This document shows positions 9,186-18,384 of a stretch of DNA of 64,000 bases, piece after piece. A program made the position numbers and the translations under genes. The notes beneath the pieces are model-generated. The model had not been told where the DNA came from, did not search any database, and worked only from the letters and a program-made list of their open reading frames with translations. How positions within the stretch are numbered: the stretch's first letter is position 1; each line of letters opens with the position of its first letter. This DNA is from DATFVJ01 sp963727015 (GTDB lineage Bacteria; Actinomycetota; Actinomycetes; Streptosporangiales; Streptosporangiaceae): NCBI GenBank assembly GCA_963727015.1, contig CAVSEV010000001.1, forward strand, positions 62,001-126,000, written 5' to 3'.

Positions 9186-9529
9186 ACGATGGCCCCTGCG
9201 CGGGGCCTTCGTCGGTCCAGGTCAGCGTGCAGAATCCAGCGACCGCGTGGTCGAGTGCGCAGGCTTGCGCCACGGCGCCGGCCGGGCGCGTCCTGGGCGC
9301 GCCCCAATCCCTCCAAAGTGACCCGGTGAGGATAAGCGTCGTTTTGTCTTTTCCTAGCGGATGGCACCAAGATCGAGGGATTCGAAAACTGAATGACTCA
9401 GTGTGAGCCCACCGGGTCCGGTAAACCATTTTGTCCGTGTGCACGTCGAATTGGCGTGTATCACCCACCGGGGAAGGCATCTCACGGTGCCAGGCCACGC
9501 CGGTGATTCTCGCCGCAGAAGGGGCAACC
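9186..9529. other. Gene-free leader region of the propeller gene
   Basis: No coding frame is supported. The region should contain the promoter of the YVTN gene, but I cannot pick one with confidence. The ribosome-binding site GAAGGGG lies just before the start at 9530. Confidence 0.35.
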
Positions 9530-10543
9530 ATGGTCAACTTAGTCGTCGGCTTATTCTCCACCGCCGCGCGCTATCTGCGCGGCCGATTCGCCGTGCCGGT
9601 TGCGGTCGGCGCCGTGGCCGTGGTCATGGCGCCCATGGCAGCCGCCGCAGCCTCGGGCGCTGCGACTCCGGTGGTCACGGCGACCATCCAGGTCGGCAAG
9701 CTGCCGTTGGGGGTGGGGACCAACCCGGTGACCAACACCGTCTACGTCGCCAACGTAGGCGACAACACGGTGTCGGTGATCAGCGGGAGGACAAGCAAAG
9801 TGACCGCGACCATCCACGTCGGCGCCGCACCGCATGACGTGCGGACGGACCCGTTGACCAACACCGCCTACGTCACCAACGTCACCGACAACACGGTGTC
9901 GGTGATCAGCGGGAAGACCGACAAGGTGACCACGACCATCCACGTCGGCACCAACCCGGTCGGGATGGAGACCGACCCGCTGACCGACACCGTCTACGTC
10001 GCCAATTTCACTGACAACACGGTGTCGGTGATCAGCGGGAAGACCGACAAGGTGACCGCGACCATCCCGGTCGGCACCAACCCGAGCGGGGTGGCGACCG
10101 ATCCGCTGACCGACACGGTATACGTCACCAACGTCGGCGACGGCACGGTGTCGGTGATCAGCGGGAGGACCCACAAGGTGACCGCGACCATCCCGGTCGG
10201 CACCAGCCCGTTCGAGATAGCGATCAACCCGCTGACCAACACCGCCTACGTCAGCAACGACGGCAGCAATACGGTGTCGGTGATCAGCGGGAGGACCCAC
10301 AAGGTGACGACCATCAAGGTCGGCGCCAGCCCGTTCGGGGTGGCGACCGACCCGGTGACCGACACCGCCTATGTCGCCAATTTCGGCGACGGCACGGTGT
10401 CGGTGATCAGCGGGAGGACCGATAGGGTGACCGCGACCATCAAGGTCGGCACCAGCCCGTTCGGGGTGGCGACCAACCCGCTGACCGACACCGCCTACGT
10501 CAGCAACGACGGCAGCAATACGGTGTCGGTGATCTCGGGCTAA
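9530..10543 (+). CDS. Exported seven-bladed YVTN beta-propeller protein
   Basis: The ATG at 9530 has GAAGGGG at good spacing. An N-terminal basic region plus the hydrophobic segment FAVPVAVGAVAVVMAPMAA with an Ala-rich cleavage zone forms a signal peptide. From about residue 46 the whole protein is seven tandem 42-residue repeats (the sixth has 41) of the YVTN type, each of the form TATIxVGxxPxGVxTxP followed by TDTVYVxNxxDNTVSVISG. Seven repeats is one closed propeller, and the protein ends exactly with the last blade's VSVISG, so nothing is fused to it. Such propellers act outside the cell as binding or surface-layer-associated modules. No ligand is implied. The blades are near-identical in DNA, suggesting recent internal amplification. 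It is transcribed alone. Confidence 0.87.
   Translation: MVNLVVGLFSTAARYLRGRFAVPVAVGAVAVVMAPMAAAAASGAATPVVTATIQVGKLPLGVGTNPVTNTVYVANVGDNTVSVISGRTSKVTATIHVGAAPHDVRTDPLTNTAYVTNVTDNTVSVISGKTDKVTTTIHVGTNPVGMETDPLTDTVYVANFTDNTVSVISGKTDKVTATIPVGTNPSGVATDPLTDTVYVTNVGDGTVSVISGRTHKVTATIPVGTSPFEIAINPLTNTAYVSNDGSNTVSVISGRTHKVTTIKVGASPFGVATDPVTDTAYVANFGDGTVSVISGRTDRVTATIKVGTSPFGVATNPLTDTAYVSNDGSNTVSVISG
9676..10536 (+). repeat. Seven in-gene 126-bp tandem repeats
   Basis: DNA repeats encoding the propeller blades. The segments ACGGTGTCGGTGATCAGCGG and GACCGACACCGCCTACGTC recur with few changes. Repeats 5 and 7 share the AGCAACGACGGCAGCAATAC block. Confidence 0.85.
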
Positions 10544-11159
10544 CCGGAGCAGCGGTCCGTCAGGGACGTCAGGCTTACCCGCCCGTCCGGTTGGGCGCTG
10601 CATCTTGGCCCTTGGGGCCTTGCCCGCTCCCTGGCAGGTGGGTCGACGGCAGAAGGGATGATCAGCAGGCAGGCGTGCGCGGGGAGCGACCCCTGGTTGA
10701 GCCACCCAGGTCGAAGAACCCACTGTTAACCGCGCGGGGATCGGCGCGCCGGGCGTGCGGCGCTGCCGCGCTGTTCGCGGCGCGGGTTCTCCGGCTGAGC
10801 CGGTGCTGGCTGCCTGCTGCCACAACCCGAATACCCCGGCTCGGGCCCCGCTCGACACGGCCCCGCTCCTTCAGTGATGAATGGACACTTCTTGTGGCAT
10901 CTGTGGCGCGCTCATGGCCGCCGTGTGGCACGGGGCGGGGCTGGCACAAAGCTCGCGACTGCATCAACGGCTGTGGCGAGCCGTCTAACCTCGATTACCG
11001 GTCAAGTAACGGAGTTGAGGTTCGCCGTAACTCGGCGACACGTCGCGGAGACTCACGCGCGTGTTGTCCTGGCGCCTCCGACCCGGCGTGATGCGCGTCG
11101 GTCACAGTGGCACCCGCTCTGATGGCGCGTGGTGGTGAGCCTGGCTGCGATCGGCAGCT
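10544..11159. other. Gene-free stretch
   Basis: Open frames here are low-complexity shadows on both strands. I see no RNA gene, mobile element or convincing remnant before the MITE begins. Confidence 0.35.
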
Positions 11160-11327
11160 AGGGCATGTCCCGTAGATCTTGGTGGATGCGGGCGGTGCTC
11201 CAGGCGGCGATCCGGCAAGGCGGAGGAGGAGCCGTGGAACTATCGGCGACGACGACAACGCCGCCGGTCGTCGTCTGGGGTCGTGGGCGGCACTGTCGCG
11301 CCGCCAAAGATCTACGGGACATGCCCT
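11160..11327. mobile_element. MITE copy A, TA-flanked inverted-repeat element
   Basis: About 168 bp bounded by inverted ends AGGGCATGTCCCGTAGATCT and its complement at the other side. The flanking bases read TA on both sides of GGGC...GCCC, consistent with duplication of a TA target as in IS630/Tc1-type elements. The interior has a GACGACGAC...GTCGTCGTC hairpin and no transposase. A second copy with about 90% identity lies at 34765-34927. The right end forms the TAG stop of the neighbouring DUF899 gene. Confidence 0.85.
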
Positions 11328-11979
11328 AGTAGTTCAGTGAGGGATACCAGTCGCCCCGGCCGTGTGGCGTGAGATCAAGGAGGTGCCACACCGGGCTGAG
11401 TAGGTCGATGCCGCGCTCGCGTCGGTCGTCGGCCATCTGCGCGCCCTTGGAGTAGACGTGACGCACTGTGCCGTCGCCCGCGCGGGTGAACACCGAGATC
11501 CACTCGGTCTGAGTGCCGTCGGCCTCCTCACTGCCGAGGTCGTACTTGAAAGTCGTATCGCCGGCGCTGAGCAGGCGCAGGTTGCTCCAGCCGCGCGACG
11601 CCGCGTGGGCGCTGAGGGCAGCGGGCGCGGCGGCGGCGACCACGGCAAAGTCGACGTTCCGCGTGAGGTGGGGCGCCGCCGCGTTGTACCCATCGATCCA
11701 CATCGTGCACAGCGGGCACGGCTCCGTCTGGGCCTTGCCGTACATGAAGTGATAAAGGACCAGCGCCCGATCTGGAGCGCTGGACAGTTCGGAAAGCCGC
11801 ACGCGGTCACCGCTCGAAACGTCGACCAACTCGTAGTCGTCGACGACAGTGTCAGTGGGGAGCTTTCGCCGCAGCGCGGCGACCCGCTCGACATGATCGA
11901 TCAGGTCCAACTCGGCGACCCGCAGCTCCTCACGCTGACGCCGGTACTGGTCGGATTCCTTCAGTCGGGTGAAGTCCAT
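11326..11979 (-). CDS. DUF899-family thioredoxin-like protein
   Basis: A 217-residue protein of the DUF899 family, thioredoxin-fold proteins of unknown function. Visible pieces are an N-terminal helical region (MDFTRLKESDQYRRQREEL ... HVERVAALRRKLP), LSELSSAPDRALVLYHFMYG, the Cys pair in TEPCPLCTMWIDGYNA (a CPxC redox-like motif), TTFKYDLG, SVFTRAGDGTVRHVYSKG and the family ending DLTPHGRGDWYPSLNY. The ATG at 11977-11979 is chosen because AGGAG lies eight bases upstream. A longer start at 12012 lacks this. Its TAG stop consists of TA from the MITE target site plus the first G of MITE copy A, yet the protein ends where the family normally ends. Confidence 0.85.
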   Translation of the reverse strand: MDFTRLKESDQYRRQREELRVAELDLIDHVERVAALRRKLPTDTVVDDYELVDVSSGDRVRLSELSSAPDRALVLYHFMYGKAQTEPCPLCTMWIDGYNAAAPHLTRNVDFAVVAAAAPAALSAHAASRGWSNLRLLSAGDTTFKYDLGSEEADGTQTEWISVFTRAGDGTVRHVYSKGAQMADDRRERGIDLLSPVWHLLDLTPHGRGDWYPSLNY

Positions 11980-12012
11980 GTCCGTGCTCCTGTCCGGTAG
12001 CGCTCGATCCAC

Positions 12013-12657
12013 GGTGCTCCGAGCCGGGAATGTTCATCAACGCGTACGAAACCGGCCAACTGCCCGCAACCGACCCTCGAAAATGTACTCACCGCTCAAC
12101 ACCCATCACAAGGGCGGGGACGGTGGGTGACCGTCACCGATGTACGGGTGCACAGCCCAAGCCCGCTCAACTACAACGACGCCAGCCAGCTCCGGCACGC
12201 TCACGCTAAGCGGCGGAACATACGGGTCGGGACGATGGAATAACAGGACGACGCGCCGAATTCTGGGACTTCACCATGGGCGGCCACGCCAGATCAAGAT
12301 CGGATACGGCGCCGACTGTCCGGGTCGGCGATTATGTGGCCCCTGAAGGGCTGCGGCGATCGAAGATCACCCAAATGGCTGATGAGTGGACGTGTGTTAC
12401 CCGGGCGTCAATGTTGATTCCCGCCTGTACCTATCGACAATCTTCGCCCCTGCCGCTCGCCGTGGAACTGCGCTGCCGAAGGCGCACAGAGTGTGGAGCC
12501 TGCGGCGCACGTGATTCGGAGGGGCTACCGGCTGATCGCCCTAGCCCCGGGGAAGGCATTCATCGTGCGGGCTATCAGGCGGGTGGGGTTACCCTCCTTA
12601 GTGCGCGGCTGATCGGATTGCCGCCGACCGGGTTTCGCCTGGCCACGGGGAGGCGAG
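12013..12657. other. Gene-free stretch
   Basis: No supported coding frame. The last bases carry GGGGAGG, which serves the TTG start at 12658. I see no repeats or RNA genes. Confidence 0.35.
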
Positions 12658-15463
12658 TTGACCTTTTCCGACAGCAGGCCGCCAGCGGCCGCTGTGGCTG
12701 CTGGCGGGGGGGTATTTGTTGGCCGGGCGGGTGAGCTGGCCGTGCTGGCGGCGGCTGCAGCGGCGGCGCGATGCGGCGAGCCCAGGGTGGTCCTGGTTGA
12801 GGGGGAGGGGGGCGCTGGCAAGTCGGCCCTGCTGACCCGGCTCGCGTCGGGGCTGCCCGGCGCGACGGTGGTGCGCGCTAGCGGTGACGAGGCGGAGCTG
12901 TTGCTGCCCTATGGAGTGGTGGCTCAGCTGGTGGCCAGCGCCCGGGAGGCGGGGGGCAGCCCGCCGGGGTTGCTGGCCGCGGAGCTGAGCGACGGGGTTG
13001 ACCCGGTGGCGGTGGGCGCCGACCTGGTGGTGTGGCTGGGCCAGTTCCCGGGGATGGTGCTGGCGCTGATCGATGATCTGCAGTGGGCGGATGGGCCGTC
13101 GGCGCGGGCGTTGCTGTTCGCGGTGCGCCGTTTGCAGGCGGACCGGCTGCTGGTGGTGGTGTCGGCCCGGCCGGGCGAGCTGGCCCGGCTGGGTGAGGGG
13201 TGGCTGCGTTTCTTTGCGGGGGACCACCGGGCCGGCCGGTTCCGCCTCGCTGGCCTGGGGCCGGAGGACGTGGTGGCGCTGAGCCGGGCGCTGGGGGTGG
13301 GCGAGCTGCCGCGGCGCGCCGCCGGCCGTCTGCTGGAGGAGACGGGCGGTAACCCGTTGTATTGCCGGGCGGTGCTGGAGGAGTTCGGGATCGAGGGCCT
13401 TGGCCGGCTCGGTGGGGCACTGGGTGTACCCCGTTCGCTGGCCGGGGTGGTGCTATTGCGCGTGGACGCGTTGAGCCCGGCTGCCCGGGAGCTGGTGGTG
13501 GCGGCGGCGGTGCTGGGCGACGACTGCGAGCTGGCGGCGGCGGCCGCCTTGGCCGGTCTGGGTGATGATCCGCTGCCGGGGCTGGGGGAGGCGGTGGCGG
13601 CGGGGATCTTGGCTGAGCAGCCTGGCGGGGGCCCGGCCGGGATCAGGTTCACCCATTTGCTGGTGCGGCGGGCTGTGTATGGCGATCTGGGGCCGGCCCG
13701 GCGGCGCCGGCTGCACGAGCGGGCCGCGGGCTTCGTGGACTGGCAGCGGGCGCTGGGGCACCGGGTGGCGGCGGCGGTCGGCCCGGACGACGCCTTGGCC
13801 GGCGACCTGGAGGCGGCCGGCCGGGACGCCCGCCACCCAGGCAGGACGGCACAGGCGGCGGCCTGGCTGGCGCAGGCGGCGGCAGCGAGCAGCGACCGCG
13901 AGGTGGCCGATCGCCGCCTGCTGGACGCGCTGGAGATCCTAATCGATCACGGCGAGGTGGCGGAGGCGGAGGTCCTTGCTGGCCGGGTGACGGCGGCCGG
14001 GCGGAGCGCGCGGCGCAGCGGGTTGCTGGGCGGGCTGGACTTCCTCGCGGGCCGGGCCGCTGCGGGCGAGGCCCGCCTGCTGGAGGCGTGGCAGGGCCAC
14101 GACGCGGCTCAGGAGCCGTCCGTCGGCGCCGCCGCCGCTTTCCGTTTAGCGGTGTTGTGCCTGGTCGCGGGCCGGATCCGGGAGGCGATTGAATGGGGCG
14201 AGCGGGCGGCGGCGGCCGGTGCCGCCCCGCCGCCGTGCGCCACCAGGCCCTGGGCGTGCTGGCAATCGCCCTACTTGCCGATGGGCGGGGATCCGAGGGG
14301 CTGGCCCGGCTGGCGTTCCTGCCCACCGCCCCGGCCGAGGTGCCGCGGGAGGACACCGACGCGCTCGTGATGCGGGCCAGGTCAGGGTCTTGGCCGAGGA
14401 CCTGACCGGGGCGGTCGCCGATCTTTCCATCGCGGCGGCGAGGCTGCGCGCCGGTGTCCCGCTGGGCACCGCGAGCGAGTGCCGGTACTACCTGGCGGAA
14501 GCCGAGTACCTCCTCGGATCCTGGGACGACGCCGTGCTGCACGCGCAGCTGGCCGTCTCGCTTGCCCACGACGCTGACCGGGTGTGGGAGCTCGGCTTCG
14601 TGCACAGTGTCGCCGCTGTTGTTCCCGCGCTGCGCGGCGACTGGGAGCTGGCCAGTGAGCACGTCCGGATGGCCACCGAGGCCGGCCAGGCGGTCGGCAC
14701 CGCGGGCGTGATCGGCGCGGCCGCGATCGCCCGGACGTTCCTGGCCATGGCCCGCGGCGATCTGGAAGGCGTACTCGGCGCCGCCGCGGCCGTGCGCGCC
14801 ACGGGCAGGACGAAGTTCCCGAGCCTGATGCCCTACAACTGGCGGTCCCTCGAGATCGACGCTCTGATTCGCTTGGGCCGTCTCGGCCAGGCGGAAACGG
14901 CTCTGGCCGAGCTGGACGTGGTTGTGTCATTGGCTGGCCCGGCATCGGCACTGGTGGCCGCCGCCCAGCTGCGCGGTGACCTGGCCGCGGCGGCCGGCCA
15001 CCCGGCCGCCGCGGCCGCGGCGTTCGAGACCGCCTGGTGCCGCGCCCAGGGGCTGCGGGTGCCGCTGGGATTGGCCCAGCTAGAGCTCTCCGACGCCCGC
15101 CGGCTGCGCGCGGCCGGCCAGCCGCAGACGGCCGTCGCCCGGCTGCGGTCCGCCCGGCAGCGCCTGATCACCCTAGGCGCCAGGCCGTACCTGCAGGCCT
15201 GCGACCGGGAACTCGCCGCCGCCGATGCGTCTGAAGGATCGCAAACTCCGTCCACCCTGCCCGGTCTTACCCCGGCCGAGCAGGCGGTGGCCCGCCTGGT
15301 CGCGACGGGCCGCTCCAACCGCCAGGCGGCGGGCGAACTGTACGTGAGCGTCAAGACCGTCGAATTCCACCTCGGGAACATCTTCGCCAAGCTCGGGATC
15401 CGGTCCCGCAAAGACCTCATTGCCCGCATCGGCGCCCGGCCGTCCCACCCAGAAGAAAACTAG
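12658..15463 (+). pseudogene. LuxR-family (LAL-type) ATPase regulator with two frameshifts
   Basis: Together the three frames make a ~930-residue LAL-type regulator: an N-terminal ATPase (FVGRAGELAVLAAAA, Walker A VEGEGGAGKSALLTRL at about residue 45, Walker B LALIDDLQWADG at about 137), a long helical TPR-like middle and a C-terminal LuxR helix-turn-helix (LTPAEQAVARLVATGRSNR, then VKTVEFHLGNIFAKLGI). Such proteins activate transcription in response to ligands such as inducing sugars or secondary-metabolite signals. The TTG start is preceded by GGGGAGG. The frame changes near 14225 and again near 14385, in the middle domain, both in the same direction. Between them the third frame still reads AVRHQALGVLAIALLADG. 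As given, the protein would lose its DNA-binding domain. The target may be the downstream GMC oxidoreductase gene, by proximity only. Confidence 0.82.
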
Positions 15464-15640
15464 GGTCCAGCCTAGGGTCCCGACCCCAGGGACACGGCTT
15501 CACCGGGCCGGTGACGATGACCGAGTGACCCCGACCTTACTGGTAACTGGCCTCGAGGCCGCGCCCGCGCGGCCTGCGGCGCCGGGGCGGCACGCCGCTC
15601 GTTCCCCTCGCGAGCGGCACATCCGTTATAGGAGATGCTC

Positions 15641-17254
15641 GTGGCTGATCAGGATTCCTTCGATTATGTGGTCGTCGGTGCGGGGAGCGCCGGGTGTGTG
15701 CTGGCGGCGCGGCTGACCGAGGACCCGGCGGTGTCGGTGCTGTTGCTGGAGGCGGGGCCGCCGGCTGACGCGGACGAGGTCCGGATCCCGGCCGCGTTCT
15801 CCGCCTTGTTCAAGACGCGCTGGGACTGGAACTACACGACTGTCGAGCAAAAGCAGCTCGGCGGCCGGCGTGCGTACTGGCCCCGGATGAAGGCCGTCGG
15901 CGGCTGTTCGGCGATGAACGCGATGATCTACATGCGGGGGAACCGGGCCGACTACGACGGCTGGCGCGACGAGCATGGCGCCACCGGCTGGGGTTACGCG
16001 GAGGTGCTGCCGTATTTCATCCGCGCCGAGGGCAACACCCGGCTCGGCGGGCCGTATCACGGGCGGACCGGCCCGCTGCACGTCGAGGACCGCCGCTACA
16101 CCCACGAGCTGTCCCGGGCGTGGGTGGACGCAGCGGTCGCGTGGGGGCTCAAGCCGACCGACGACTTCAACGGCGCTGCGCAGGAGGGCGCCGGGCTGTA
16201 CCAGGTCACCTGCAAGCGCGGGCGCCGGTGGACGGTCGGTGATGGCTACCTCGGCCCGGCCCTGGGCCTGCCCAATCTGGTCATCCGCAGCGACTCACAG
16301 GCAACCCGGATCGTGCTGGACGGCGCGCGCGCGACCGGTGTCGCCTACCGCCAGCGCGGCAGTGACCACATTGCGCGCGCCGGCACCGAGGTGCTGCTGG
16401 CCGGGGGTGCGATCAACTCGCCGCAGCTGCTGATGCTGTCCGGCATCGGCCCGGCGGCGCATCTGCGTGAGCTCGGCATCGGCGTTGTCGCCGACCTGCC
16501 GGTGGGCGAGAACCTGCAGGACCATCCCGCGGTGCCGCTGATCTGGCACACCCGCGGCACCACCGACCTGGCCGGCTTCGCCACGCCTGGCCGGCTCGCG
16601 CAGTGGCGGCTGCTTGGCCGCGGCCCGCTGGCCTCCAACGTCGCCGAGGCCGGCGCATTCTTCGCCAGCCGCGACGGTCTGCCGGCCCCGGACATCCAGC
16701 CGCACATGGCGCCGACCGGCTTTTACGACAACGGTCTGCGGGAACCGGTCGGCCCCATGGTCTCCATCGGCCCCGTCCTGGTCGCCGTGGCCAGCCGCGG
16801 ACGGCTGCGGCTGGCCTCGGCTGACCCGCTGTGGCGCCCGCAGATCGACCCGGCCTATTTCGACGACCCGGCCGATCTCGACGCCATGCTGGCCGGCTGG
16901 CGGACCCTGCTCGAGATCTGCGACCAGGCCCCGATGCGCAGGCTGCGCGGCCGCCCGTTCCTGCCCGCGGGCGGCCGCGACAGCACCGACGAACAGCTGC
17001 TTGGCCACATCCGGGACTGGGCCCAGACGTTTTTCCACCCGGCCGGCACCTGCGCGATGGGCAGCGGAGAGGACGCCGTCGTGGACCCGCAGCTTCGCGT
17101 CCACGGGATCGACAACCTCCGGGTGGTCGATGCGTCGGTGAGGCCCACCATCGTCCGGGGCAACACCAACGCGCCCACCATCATGATCGCGGAGAAGGCG
17201 GCCGACCTCATCCGCGGCCTGCCTTCCCTCACCGCCAAGGAGCCGGCATTGTGA
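15641..17254 (+). CDS. GMC-family FAD oxidoreductase (choline dehydrogenase-like)
   Basis: A 537-residue glucose-methanol-choline oxidoreductase. FAD-binding: YVVVGAGSAGCVLAARL at the N-terminus with an acidic residue ending the second strand (LLLEAG). GMC signature 1 region: YWPRMKAVGGCSAMNAMIY. Signature 2: GAINSPQLLMLSGIGP. C-terminal catalytic block: FFHPAGTCAMGSGEDAVVD with the conserved His, and NTNAPTIMIAEKAADLI with the Asn. It oxidises a primary alcohol to the aldehyde using FAD. The substrate is open. I prefer GTG 15641 (AGGAG seven bases upstream) to ATG 15635, which would sit too close to that site. Its TGA overlaps a GTG in the first unit of a tandem repeat leading into an aldehyde dehydrogenase gene, so an alcohol-to-aldehyde-to-acid operon once existed here. 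The second gene is now broken. Confidence 0.87.
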   Translation: MADQDSFDYVVVGAGSAGCVLAARLTEDPAVSVLLLEAGPPADADEVRIPAAFSALFKTRWDWNYTTVEQKQLGGRRAYWPRMKAVGGCSAMNAMIYMRGNRADYDGWRDEHGATGWGYAEVLPYFIRAEGNTRLGGPYHGRTGPLHVEDRRYTHELSRAWVDAAVAWGLKPTDDFNGAAQEGAGLYQVTCKRGRRWTVGDGYLGPALGLPNLVIRSDSQATRIVLDGARATGVAYRQRGSDHIARAGTEVLLAGGAINSPQLLMLSGIGPAAHLRELGIGVVADLPVGENLQDHPAVPLIWHTRGTTDLAGFATPGRLAQWRLLGRGPLASNVAEAGAFFASRDGLPAPDIQPHMAPTGFYDNGLREPVGPMVSIGPVLVAVASRGRLRLASADPLWRPQIDPAYFDDPADLDAMLAGWRTLLEICDQAPMRRLRGRPFLPAGGRDSTDEQLLGHIRDWAQTFFHPAGTCAMGSGEDAVVDPQLRVHGIDNLRVVDASVRPTIVRGNTNAPTIMIAEKAADLIRGLPSLTAKEPAL

Positions 17255-17373
17255 CCAGCACGCCCCCCGGCCAGGAGCCGGCATTGTGACCAGCACACCC
17301 CCCGGCCAGGAGCCGGCATTGTGACCAGCGCACCCCCCGGCCCAGGAGCCGGCATTGTGACCGCACACCCTCC
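17238..17373 (+). repeat. Four tandem 35-bp units, each with RBS and GTGA junction
   Basis: Units AGGAGCCGGCATTGTGACC... of 35, 35 and 36 bp plus a partial fourth. Each carries AGGAG eight bases before a GTG whose last two bases form the preceding stop TGA. Read from each GTG, units 1 and 2 encode the same 12-residue peptide (VTSTPPGQEPAL) ending at the next GTGA. The third runs 20 codons to TGA 17381-17383, overlapping the TTG start of the aldehyde dehydrogenase remnant. Confidence 0.85.
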
Positions 17374-17379
17374 GACGCA

Positions 17380-17600
17380 TTGATCACTGAGCCCCCGGGC
17401 CAGGTCACCTTCAATTCGCTCGGCCCGGCGACCGGCGAGGTCGTCCGCACCTACCCCGTGCACGACATTGCGGCGGTCAATGCCGCGGTGGCGCGTGCCC
17501 GGGCCACCCCCCTCTGGTCGTCGCTGCCATTCGCCCGCGGCTCACCAGATGGGCGGGCGTGCTCACCCGCCGCATCGGGCAGCTGGCCGAGCTGGCGATG
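17380..17600 (+). pseudogene. Aldehyde dehydrogenase N-terminal fragment
   Basis: From TTG 17380 the frame reads ITEPPGQVTFNSLGPATGE, VVRTYPVHDIAAVNAAVARA and PLWSSLPFAR, the N-terminus of NAD(P)-dependent aldehyde dehydrogenases of the succinate-semialdehyde type. After a frame change near 17540 the text continues as VLTRRIGQLAELAM and stops abruptly near 17600, where antisense lipase sequence begins. The Rossmann core, catalytic Cys and Glu are all absent. It is coupled through the tandem repeat to the GMC oxidoreductase gene, which fits a former alcohol oxidation operon cut by a deletion or rearrangement. Confidence 0.72.
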
Positions 17601-17956
17601 AATGAGCCCATACCGTGCCCGAGCAGGAACAGCGGCAGGCCGGGTGCGACCCGCGCGCGTTTTTCGTGCACCACCTTGAAGGTCGCCGAGGACCTTCTCC
17701 CAGCCGGTCCTGGTCAGCGAAATGCCCAGCGGCGTGTTCTCGTCGACCGACACGCCGTGGCCACGATGATCGTGACCGTAGACCGCGATCCCAGCCGCCG
17801 TGCACGCCGCGGCGAGCGGCTCATAACGCGCCACTGCTCGGCCGCACCGTGCGAGATCTGCAGCACCGTGCGGGCAGGCCCGCCGGGCAGCCAGCGCACC
17901 GCCGCGATCCTAGACCCGTCGCCGGCGGCCAGGGAGAACCGTTCCATCGCGCTCAC
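17590..17956 (-). pseudogene. Monoacylglycerol lipase-like alpha/beta hydrolase, N-terminal fragment
   Basis: Several minus-strand frames reconstruct the first ~120 residues of a lysophospholipase/monoacylglycerol lipase: MERFSLAAGDGSRIAAVRW, LQISHGAAEQ (oxyanion region), YEPLAAACTAAGIAVYGHD, HRGHGVSVDENTPLG, GWEKVLGDLQ, LPLFLLGHGMGSFIA. The nucleophile motif reads GHGMG where the family has GHSMG, so the catalytic Ser is lost. At least three frameshifts occur, and the sequence ends at about 17598 against the aldehyde dehydrogenase scrap, marking a rearrangement junction. Confidence 0.7.
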
Positions 17957-18169
17957 CGTTCCCTACCGCACCGTGAGCCCGGGATCGCAAGCTCCGGCAT
18001 GAAGGCCGCCGATGCCGGGCGCACGCCGTCCACCACGTGCCTGTCTCAACGCCCCGCGCCGCGACCATAGCCCGCCGCTATCGCCGGGCTCGTTCAATAC
18101 CAGGCGATATGTCGCCCGGCTGCCCCTTCGAGTCAACCCGCACAGCAGAGCAGGGGCCACGCCAGCTGA

Positions 18170-18212
18170 CTTGACATCCTCCCCCGGCTTTAGCCGTGGG
18201 GAGGATGTCAAG
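18170..18212. repeat. Solitary palindromic end of an IS200/IS605-type element
   Basis: A near-perfect 43-bp palindrome: 15-base arms CTTGACATCCTCCCC and GGGGAGGATGTCAAG around CGGC-TTTA-GCCG. Its right half and loop are the same as the right end of the TnpB element at 21424-21455. No transposase gene adjoins this copy, so it is a solo end or a small palindrome-associated element. It could also act as a bidirectional transcription terminator. Confidence 0.75.
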
Positions 18213-18384
18213 ATTACCGATGTAAGGCGCGGCGGCCCTGGCCCTCGACTCGCGCTATTACGGGTTGGTAACGAATGACATCGTTGTAGTTCATTAGCGT
18301 GCGGTGGCAGGGATGTCTTGACATGCTGCCCAGGACAGGCCCGGCGAGAGGCGCAGCAAGCCGAGTAGGCGGGCGAATGCGGCG

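Noticed and set aside
9551..10858. A 435-codon minus-strand frame across the propeller gene
   Set aside because: Its HRHRVGDVGGVGQRV-type repeats are the complement of the blade repeats. The signal peptide and YVTN blades are on the plus strand.
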